Part shown: positions 1 to 5,275 of the stretch, in pieces
How positions within the stretch are numbered: position 1 is the first letter of the stretch
Layout: each line of letters starts with the position of its first letter
From: Nitrospirae bacterium SPGG5
GTDB lineage: Bacteria > Nitrospirota > Nitrospiria > Nitrospirales > UBA8639
DNA: 7,305 nt
Direction: 5' to 3'
Assembly (NCBI GenBank): GCA_001643555.1
Contig: LXTH01000123.1
Coordinates: 1 to 7,305 of the forward strand
Translations under genes and position numbers: made by a program
Notes under the pieces: model-generated
What the model was told of the DNA's origin: nothing
Seen by the model: the letters and a program-made list of their open reading frames with translations, nothing else
The model's database searches: none

Positions 1-322
1 GGTAAGGTATTGTCAACCTCGTGCGATGGGAACGCAACAGGGCCTGTGGGTTTCGAATTGGCATTGTTGCGTAATTCACAAATCCAGCCGGGTTGCCCAG
101 AGGCAGGAAGTTTCTCCCCTGAGCAATCCCTAGCCCGATACGGTCCTGGATAACCAGGCTAGAACCTGTCGGAGGAGTGCAAAGACAGAGTAAGAATATG
201 GTACAGTTCTTCCCAAAGACAAACAATTTTCTTGAGGTTCTCCTTCTCAATTTGCGGCTTCTTTTCCGCCTGAGACAATATAGATTGACTCCCCGTCCCC
301 ACCAACCCCAAAAGGTGACACA
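1..322. other. Region upstream of the first gene, no supported gene
   Basis: No complete gene is visible here. The first + frame is open from the window edge to a TAA at 151-153 (50 codons), so the 3' end of a gene starting outside the window is possible, but the peptide shows no recognisable motif. A TATAGA sequence at 279-284 sits about 40 bases before the 93-residue gene and could be a -10 box. The only -35-like match, TTGCGG at 252-257, lies 21 bases away, which is too far for a confident promoter. A short inverted repeat (GCGG at 254-257, CCGC at 266-269) overlaps it. Confidence 0.4.
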
Positions 323-604
323 ATGAATCTTCATCAACGTGGTACAGAACTCATCAGCCAACTGAAGGACCTCGTGTTAGAAGTTCTTCGGAGTCATCCT
401 GACGCTGGTGTTGGGGGCCAAGGTGTACCTCAACGAGAAATTGCTCGCCGAGCTGGGCTCCATAGCATAGGGGCTGTGGAGTTGGATCATACCTGTCAGG
501 AAATGCTGAGATTGCTTCACAAGGACGGCAAAGTTGAGCCTGCGGAAGAAGCTGGTCAGCCTGAAGAGGAAGTTCGGTGGCGGCTTACGGAATCATCCCT
601 TTAG
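323..604 (+). CDS. Hypothetical 93-residue protein, possible winged-helix fold
   Basis: I do not recognise the family. The start is supported by AAAGGTGA at 311-318, close to the 16S anti-Shine-Dalgarno complement and correctly spaced before the ATG. The layout suggests a small winged helix-turn-helix. There is an N-terminal helix (about residues 5-24, TELISQLKDLVLEVLRSH), then a helix-turn-helix-like segment with PQREIARRAGL at 36-46, then an amphipathic helix at about 52-67 that could be the recognition helix. A hairpin-like stretch with DGKVEP and VRWRLT follows (68-89) and could be the wing. No other domain is present. The protein is acidic near its C-terminus, which is unusual for a simple DNA-binding protein, so protein binding or a purely structural use of the fold is possible. 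It stands alone, with no gene within 300 bases on the same strand. That it is a gene is likely; the fold is an inference. Confidence 0.7.
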   Translation: MNLHQRGTELISQLKDLVLEVLRSHPDAGVGGQGVPQREIARRAGLHSIGAVELDHTCQEMLRLLHKDGKVEPAEEAGQPEEEVRWRLTESSL

Positions 605-842
605 GTGCTGGACCGTCACGCCTGTCAATAGTGAAACAAGGCACATTGCACACACTGTTAAATTGACCGATGGTGGTTCAGGTAGGGTAACACGGTAAGT
701 TGTTGAAAGCGGGTAGACTACAGAACCAGAGATTACTCAGAGGACGAAGTGTGTGTAGACCATACGGTGATCCCTCGTTTGAGGAATAGACGACACGCCG
801 GATTCGTGAGAGACTTCAACTCAGGTTCATCCTCCTTTTGAG
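605..842. other. Non-coding stretch between the 93-residue gene and a terminator
   Basis: No open frame of useful length or with a ribosome binding site is visible. The stretch ends directly in the intrinsic terminator at 843-886. It is therefore either a long 3' untranslated region of the 93-residue gene or a small RNA gene. Short local hairpins can be drawn (CCTC-GTTT-GAGG near 769-782; GTAG-A-CTAC near 709-721), and TAGACC near 753-758 could pair with GGTCTA near 854-859. I found no tmRNA, RNase P, SRP or clear 6S signature. Confidence 0.35.
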
Positions 843-886
843 AAGGCTCACTTGGTCTAAAAGCCGGTGGGCCTTTTCTTTTGTTT
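843..886 (+). terminator. Rho-independent terminator
   Basis: AAGGCTCAC (844-851 plus the preceding A) can pair with GTGGGCCTT (867-875), giving a nine-pair stem with one G-U pair, around a 15-base loop. TTCTTTTGTTT follows at once. The T-rich tail lies only on the right-hand side, so it acts on + strand transcripts. It would end the transcript of the 93-residue gene, or a small RNA encoded in the preceding 240 bases. Confidence 0.7.
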
Positions 887-1008
887 AATTTGGGGTCAGA
901 CTCGAATTACATCTTCACGTTTTATCATAAGGCGAAGCCAACTAAAGGAAAAAGGGGGCGCAACTGATACCTGTTCATTCTGCAAACTGCCAAACGAAAG
1001 AAGGGTAT

Positions 1009-1085
<77 letters not shown>

Positions 1086-1090
1086 AAGCG

Positions 1091-1096
1091 ATGTTA
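1091..1096 (-). promoter_or_regulatory. Possible -10 box of the tRNA-Arg gene
   Basis: On the minus strand TAACAT lies five bases before the first base of the mature tRNA, at a position that suits a tRNA promoter with a very short leader. No good -35 element is seen at the expected 16-18 base spacing; the sequence there is T-rich. This is a position-based guess only. Confidence 0.25.
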
Positions 1097-1221
1097 TGTT
1101 CAATGAGGAAAAGAAAATTGCAGGGCTGAAGTTTACCGCAATGGCCAAGGGGAGACAACCAGGGTACAGATTTGAGATGATGCCTTGGATCGTGTGTCCC
1201 GAGTCTGGAAAGAAATAATTG

Positions 1222-1255
1222 AAAAATCCCCCATGTCCCTTTTTCCAAATGGGAA
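1222..1255 (+). repeat. Degenerate copy of the C-rich dispersed repeat
   Basis: This stretch reads AAAAATCCCCC, then ATG, then TCCCTTTTTCCAAATGGGA. It has the same order of blocks as 5119-5151 (AAAATCCCCCC, TA, CCCCCCTTTTTC, AAAGTGGG) and the reverse complement of 4945-4978. It lies just upstream of the SRPBCC gene. An open frame of that gene can be extended through it, from a TTG at 1185 or an ATG at 1233, but the extra residues would be translated repeat sequence. This supports the downstream start at 1314. Confidence 0.6.
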
Positions 1256-1313
1256 AATTAAGGACTTCCCTATTTTGGTAGAAACTCCCCTTGCATGTAC
1301 ACGTAGCAATGAT

Positions 1314-1910
1314 ATGAGGGCTCTTCCCAACATTCTAGTTTGTTTCATTTTTCTTATTTCGCTCAGTCCGGTCAACTTGGCACTTGCCGAAGACGCATGG
1401 TTTTCGCACGAGGTCAGCATTTCCAAAGGAGTGGGAACTGTCACTGCGGAGCTGAAACTGCCAGCTCCTCCGTCAACCACCTACAAGGTCCTTGCGGATT
1501 ATGCGCATTGGCCGGACTTGTTTCCACGACATCCAGTGATCCTAAGTACTACACGCGATAACAATCGGGTACAAGTGGCTATGCAGATTCCTGCCCAATT
1601 TGTACCTGTCAATCTTGAACTTGTGACCAGCACTCTGGAATCCCCACCCCACAGGTTAGAAACCACATTGGTGAAAGGTGATTTCGACCGGTATGATTGG
1701 ACGTGGGATCTTTCGCAATCGTCTTCTGATAAAACGACCATCGCAACGTTAACACTTGTCGTTCAACCATCCATTTGGGTTCCTGAGTGGTTGTTACAGT
1801 GGCTCCTAGAGTCTGAAATCACGACACACTTTCACCTCTTGCGCGAACAGGTGTTGGCTCGCCATCAGGAGCAACAACGCAGCCAAATCATTAAAGCGAA
1901 TAGCCCATGA
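1314..1910 (+). CDS. Exported SRPBCC (START/polyketide cyclase-like) protein
   Basis: This is a 198-residue protein. SRPBCC proteins form a deep hydrophobic pocket that holds lipids or other small ligands; the ligand here cannot be read from the sequence. The ATG at 1314 is chosen because it opens a textbook signal peptide: MRA, a hydrophobic core at about residues 7-20, and an ALA|ED cleavage site after residue 25. The mature protein should be periplasmic. Family features are the early strand with VSISKGVGTVTAELKL, the helix with PPSTTYKVLADYAHWPDLFP (compare 'vl.dye.wp.f.P' in this superfamily), a central YDWTWDL strand, and a long C-terminal helix from about 160 that ends in a polar tail. 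No clear Shine-Dalgarno sequence precedes the start. The frame stays open upstream to 1185, but that part contains a dispersed repeat. The stop codon overlaps the start of the radical SAM gene by four bases (ATGA), pointing to one operon. Fold assignment is fairly sure; function is unknown. Confidence 0.8.
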   Translation: MRALPNILVCFIFLISLSPVNLALAEDAWFSHEVSISKGVGTVTAELKLPAPPSTTYKVLADYAHWPDLFPRHPVILSTTRDNNRVQVAMQIPAQFVPVNLELVTSTLESPPHRLETTLVKGDFDRYDWTWDLSQSSSDKTTIATLTLVVQPSIWVPEWLLQWLLESEITTHFHLLREQVLARHQEQQRSQIIKANSP

Positions 1911-2923
1911 AACGTATTTCGAATCCGCAGAATCCGTTTCTCTCGGAACAACGGGAACTCCTCGAACCCGCGCCACAAGTCACACCCGAAGTCTACGAGG
2001 AGGAAACAGCCACGATCCTCAGCCGTAACGACAGTCCCGACCTGCCGTTTCGTTGGAGCGTCAATCCGTATCGAGGGTGCTTTCATGCCTGTGCATATTG
2101 TTATGCGCGCCCCAGCCACGAGTATTGGGGTTTTGGCGCAGGCACGGATTTCGAATCCAAACTCATCGTGAAACCCAATGCCGCTAAAGCATTACGTGCG
2201 GCGTTCATGAAACCGTCGTGGAAAGGCGAACTCATCGTCTTTTCAGGAAACACCGATTGCTACCAACCACTAGAGGCAACACATGAACTCACTCGCTCCT
2301 GTCTTGCCGTGTGCGCGGAGTTTCACAATCCTGTGACTATTATTACCAAGTCCGCGCTCATTCAGCGCGACTTGGATATTCTCAAAACCTTGCACGAACA
2401 GGCGTGGCTGCGGGTCTACTTCAGCATTCCCTTTGCCGATAATGACACCGCGCGTAAGGTCGAACCTCAGACGCCATCGATTACCAAACGCTTTGAGGCC
2501 ATGGCCCACTTGGCACAAGCGGGAATATCCACGCACGTGTTTATCGCGCCGGTCATCCCGGGGCTCAACGAACACGACATTCCCACGATTCTTCATCGAG
2601 CCCGAGAAGCCGGGGCCCTCGATGCTTCCTATATTCTTCTTCGGTTGAATGGAAGCGTGAAATCGGTGTTTCTTGAACGCATGACTCAAGCCTTTCCGGA
2701 TCGGATCAAAAAAATCGTCAACCGTTTACAAGAGGTTCGAGGCGGCGAATTGTCCGAGAAACGGTTTTTCACACGTCATCAGGGACAAGGCTCCACCTGG
2801 GATGCCATTCGACAATCGTTTGACCTAGCGTATCGAAAGGCCGGGTTCCCGCTTGAACCCGATCAGCCCATCCCTCACACCTTCGCCAGGCCCGGACAAC
2901 CGCAGCAACAGTCGCTGTTCTAA
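1907..2923 (+). CDS. PA0069-family radical SAM protein (SplB-like)
   Basis: This 338-residue protein belongs to the radical SAM group related to spore photoproduct lyase (COG1533 type), often annotated as PA0069 family. The iron-sulfur motif is CFHACAYC, with C58, C62 and C65 in CxxxCxxC spacing, inside the family-typical SVNPYRGCFHACAYCYARPSH context. Further family blocks are GNTDCYQPLE (114-123), TIITKS (144-149), SIPF (173-176), EPQTPS (186-191) and HVFIAPVIPGLN (210-221). The C-terminal part carries the usual GSTWDAIRQSF segment and ends near the expected length. The substrate of this family is not established; similarity to SplB does not make it a DNA repair lyase. It is cytoplasmic, with no signal peptide. 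Its ATG overlaps the stop of the SRPBCC gene and lacks its own strong ribosome binding site, so translation is probably coupled. A large inverted repeat starts at its stop codon. Confidence 0.93.
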   Translation: MKRISNPQNPFLSEQRELLEPAPQVTPEVYEEETATILSRNDSPDLPFRWSVNPYRGCFHACAYCYARPSHEYWGFGAGTDFESKLIVKPNAAKALRAAFMKPSWKGELIVFSGNTDCYQPLEATHELTRSCLAVCAEFHNPVTIITKSALIQRDLDILKTLHEQAWLRVYFSIPFADNDTARKVEPQTPSITKRFEAMAHLAQAGISTHVFIAPVIPGLNEHDIPTILHRAREAGALDASYILLRLNGSVKSVFLERMTQAFPDRIKKIVNRLQEVRGGELSEKRFFTRHQGQGSTWDAIRQSFDLAYRKAGFPLEPDQPIPHTFARPGQPQQQSLF

Positions 2924-2965
2924 CCTAGAAACGGTAGTTGGGCACCCAACTGCCGTTCCTAGGTT
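2922..2965. repeat. Long inverted repeat at the radical SAM stop codon
   Basis: A left arm at 2922-2942 (starts AACCTAGAAACGG) pairs with a right arm at 2945-2965 (ends CCGTTCCTAGGTT), with CA between them. Of 21 pairs, 19 are Watson-Crick, one is T-G and one is a mismatch. The left arm begins inside the TAA stop codon. No strong T-run follows, so it is not a classical intrinsic terminator, although it could slow transcription or protect the upstream mRNA end. Its near-perfect symmetry would also suit a dispersed palindromic (REP-like) element; only one copy lies in the window. Confidence 0.7.
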
Positions 2966-3086
2966 TAAGCCCGACTTGTCTCAACGCCTCCTGAACAATT
3001 ATCCTGGCTGTTCCGTTGACATCGGGCATATTGAATGCTCCACACGACAAAGACTGATCGCACCGAGGAAAAGAAAGGACATGTTC

Positions 3087-4316
3087 ATGGCTATGAATAA
3101 ATGGGTTGAAGCAATGTGCTTCTGCGGGATTCTGCTGATCGGACTGACAGGCTGCGAAGACGCCAGGACTCCGTGGGAAATGCACATGGACAGTGGTGAA
3201 TTGCGGATGCAGCAGAATCGGTTCCAAGAAGCCGAAGACGAATTGAAGGCCGCCCTCCAAGAGGCCGAGAAATTCGGCGAACAGGATAACCGCCTGCCGC
3301 AAACCCTCACGAAACTCGCCCTCCTCTACGACGTCCAAGGACAGTACGACAAAGCCGAACCGCTTCTCAGTCGAGCCGTCGATCGGCACAAAAAAACCCT
3401 CGAACCCAACGATCCTGCACTCGCCATCAGCTTGAGCAATTTGGGGGCCTTGTATCACGCGACAAAACAATTCGACAAAGCCAAACCATTGTTTCTAGAA
3501 GCGCTCAAGATACGAGAAGAAGCGCTGGGCAAAGACCATCTCGACGTCGTGGTGGATCTCAAGAACCTGGCTGGGCTCCACGCCTCTCAAGAACAATATG
3601 AACAAGCCGAACCCTATCTCACCCGGGCCTTGGCGATTACCGAAAACAAAGTGGGGGAGAAGGACCCGGTGCTTGTGGAAAGTTTGAACAACCTGGCGTT
3701 ACTCTACCGCGCTCAAGAGCGGTACGACCAGGCCGTGCCCCTTCTTGAACGAGCCATCGCGATCAATGATCAAGCCTTTGGATCGGAAAGCCCTGGCTTG
3801 GTGGGCAGCCTTAACAATCTTGCGCTTATTCACATCACCCAAAAAGCTTACAGCAAAGCGGAAATCCAGCTCAAACGGGTTGTCAGTATTACCGAAGCGT
3901 CATATGGACCTGACAATCCTCGTCTCGCACCAGGACTCACGAACTTGGCGGACCTGTATCGAATGAGGAGCCAATTCGATAAAGCGATTCCTCTTCTCGA
4001 ACGGGCACTGAAAATTAATGAAGAAAAATTTGGCTCCGAGGACCCCAAAGTCGCCAATCTATTGAACAATCTAGCTCTCCTCCATTTTAACCAGGACAGC
4101 TACGACAAGGCGGAACCCCTCATGCAACGGGCCCTGGCGATCAATGAAAAAGAGTTGGGCGAAGAGCATCCAACCGTAGCTCGAACCCTCAAGAACTACG
4201 CGGCACTCCTTCGACAAACCAACCGCGCCACCCAAGCCGACGAACTTGATGCCCGAGCCAAAGCCATTCAGAAGAAACAGGAGCAATCCCAAGAAAACGT
4301 GAAGCGTGAACCGTGA
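3087..4316 (+). CDS. TPR lipoprotein, kinesin-light-chain type repeats
   Basis: This 409-residue protein has a lipoprotein signal peptide (hydrophobic core 10-20, lipobox LTGC with C23). Residue 24 is Glu rather than Asp, which fits transfer to the outer membrane. It is followed by about nine tetratricopeptide repeats. The first, irregular one is near residues 31-65; the rest follow a 42-residue period with the pattern 'NLA.LY..Q..YDKAEPLL.RAL.I.E...G..HP'. This long spacing is that of kinesin light chain/TPR_10-TPR_12 repeats, which act as protein-binding scaffolds, so a role in assembling an envelope complex is plausible; the partner is unknown. AAAGGA at 3074-3079 is best placed for the ATG at 3087; ATG at 3081 with GAGGAA at 3065-3070 is an alternative. 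The frame is open back to 2853, overlapping the radical SAM gene, but that part lacks coding features. A perfect TTGACA at 3016-3021 could be a -35 box, with no good -10. The last residues (ENVKREP) come from a dispersed repeat. Confidence 0.9.
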   Translation: MAMNKWVEAMCFCGILLIGLTGCEDARTPWEMHMDSGELRMQQNRFQEAEDELKAALQEAEKFGEQDNRLPQTLTKLALLYDVQGQYDKAEPLLSRAVDRHKKTLEPNDPALAISLSNLGALYHATKQFDKAKPLFLEALKIREEALGKDHLDVVVDLKNLAGLHASQEQYEQAEPYLTRALAITENKVGEKDPVLVESLNNLALLYRAQERYDQAVPLLERAIAINDQAFGSESPGLVGSLNNLALIHITQKAYSKAEIQLKRVVSITEASYGPDNPRLAPGLTNLADLYRMRSQFDKAIPLLERALKINEEKFGSEDPKVANLLNNLALLHFNQDSYDKAEPLMQRALAINEKELGEEHPTVARTLKNYAALLRQTNRATQADELDARAKAIQKKQEQSQENVKREP

Positions 4317-4425
4317 TACGTGAAGCGAATTGGAAAAAGTAATGGGAAAGGGTGACCGGTAAGGGGAAGAACCTTTCTTTCCTTATTATCCATACCTCCC
4401 TACTCATCACGTATGACGCATCACG
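4298..4425. repeat. Degenerate inverted repeat element across the TPR gene end
   Basis: The left arm (from 4298, CGTGAAGCGTGAACCGTGA, then TACGTGAAGCG) is tandem in nature, built from CGTGA-type units. The right arm at 4405-4425 (CATCACGTATGACGCATCACG) is its inverted counterpart; on my hand alignment 16 of 21 positions match the left arm. About 80 bases separate the arms. The left arm includes the last codons and the stop of the TPR lipoprotein gene. The structure suits a small non-autonomous or REP-like repeat. I see no transposase in the window. The interval from 4426 to 4510 holds a six-pair hairpin (GCCTTG at 4433, CAAGGC at 4442) without a T-run. Confidence 0.5.
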
Positions 4426-4510
4426 AATTAAGGCCTTGCCACAAGGCTGGCAAACACCGACAATAGAAAAAGGGAGTGACGTTCTCAGAAGTTAAACCGG
4501 ACAGGAGATC

Positions 4511-4894
4511 ATGGAAAACGTCTTACGAATGACCTTAATAGTGGTGTGGTGCATGTTTTTCGGGTTCTTCTCCCTCTTGGGATATCTCGATGAAACTCTG
4601 GCGCAACAGAGAAAGGCCGTAATTCTCGGGGGATTGCTCCTGATCCTCGCCGCCTACCTCACCTTTGAATGGTTCACCCGCAGCAAGGAACCTGACATCA
4701 CCAAAGAAGGGTTGGTCGCAGAAAAGGGAAAGCAGAACACGGTAAAAAAAGACCCGCGTTCCCAATTAGATGAACGAGTACTCCGGCGCTTGCACCTGTA
4801 TACGAAAGACAATGAACAGGAATTGAAGGCCGCAATCACTCCCGACGCTCCCAAAAAACGAAAAAAACCCGCGATCTCCACACCAAAAAATTAA
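4511..4894 (+). CDS. Small membrane protein, two TM helices, basic tail
   Basis: I do not recognise the family of this 127-residue protein. AGGAGA at 4503-4508 precedes the ATG by a slightly short gap, which supports the start. Two hydrophobic segments are clear: about residues 7-26 (TLIVVWCMFFGFFSLLGYL) and 36-55 (AVILGGLLLILAAYLTFEWF). They are joined by a short polar loop (DETLAQQRK). The remaining 70 or so residues are hydrophilic and rich in Lys and Arg, ending with KKRKK at 115-119. By the positive-inside rule both ends should be cytoplasmic, leaving a short loop outside. The tail contains a charged helix candidate (DERVLRRLHLY and following). No catalytic motif is visible. It lies 194 bases after the TPR lipoprotein, with a repeat element between, so the two probably do not share a tight operon. 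Its existence is well supported; its function is unknown. Confidence 0.78.
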   Translation: MENVLRMTLIVVWCMFFGFFSLLGYLDETLAQQRKAVILGGLLLILAAYLTFEWFTRSKEPDITKEGLVAEKGKQNTVKKDPRSQLDERVLRRLHLYTKDNEQELKAAITPDAPKKRKKPAISTPKN

Positions 4895-5275
4895 ATGCTC
4901 ATTGCGAAACCTTCTGGGTGTTTTTTGGGAACTCTCACTCATACCCCACTTAGGAAAAGGGGGGCTTGGGGGGATTTTCCATTCCGAATCTAGAAAAGCC
5001 TGAAAACATTTTTCTGGCACCACAGCAAGTCAGTGGCACATCTGCCCGTTGTAGAAGCTCAAGGCCCCTATTCCTTAACATTTTGCGGAAGCACTCTGTG
5101 CTGGGTGAAAACCATCCTAAAATCCCCCCTACCCCCCTTTTTCAAAGTGGGAGTCACGCGGGACCATCTCACGGATGTTTCACCTTGAACCACGGCCAGA
5201 CAATTTCCAGGAAAATCAATCCGCTCAGTTTTGCCAAGACTCAACGTAAAGCGCGATACCTCTCCATCCCATGGC
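4895..5275. other. Convergent intergenic region holding a repeat element
   Basis: This is the gap between two genes whose 3' ends face each other. It has no supported gene. Its main content is the inverted C-rich repeat pair at 4945-4978 and 5119-5151. No clear intrinsic terminator with a T-run is seen for either gene; TTTTTT at 4921-4926 has no stem of note before it. Open frames crossing this region on both strands read through the repeats and are not convincing. Confidence 0.5.
4945..5151. repeat. Possible MITE-like element with C-rich inverted termini
   Basis: The left terminus (4945-4978) contains CCCACTT, then GGAAAAGGGGGG, then GGGGGGATTTT. The right terminus (5119-5151) is its reverse complement in block order: AAAATCCCCCC, CCCCCCTTTTTC, AAAGTGGG. 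The arms match closely apart from a few changes and one or two inserted bases in the middle. They enclose 140 bases of unique, non-coding sequence. I could not find a target site duplication outside the termini, so the two arms may instead be independent copies of a short dispersed repeat. A third, more degenerate copy lies at 1222-1255. No transposase is present. Confidence 0.55.

Noticed and set aside
1..153. Open + frame from the window edge to TAA at 151-153
   Set aside because: It is short, has no recognisable motif, and another frame is open almost as far. It cannot be told from chance.
1133..1480. 115-codon minus frame opposite the SRPBCC gene
   Set aside because: It is antisense to a well-supported exported protein, and its translation has no domain character.
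2853..3086. Upstream extension of the TPR lipoprotein frame to TTG 2853
   Set aside because: It would overlap the radical SAM gene, cross the palindrome, and bury the lipoprotein signal peptide that starts at 3081-3087.
4433..4447. Short hairpin GCCTTG-CCA-CAAGGC as a terminator
   Set aside because: The stem has only six pairs and no T-run follows on either strand.
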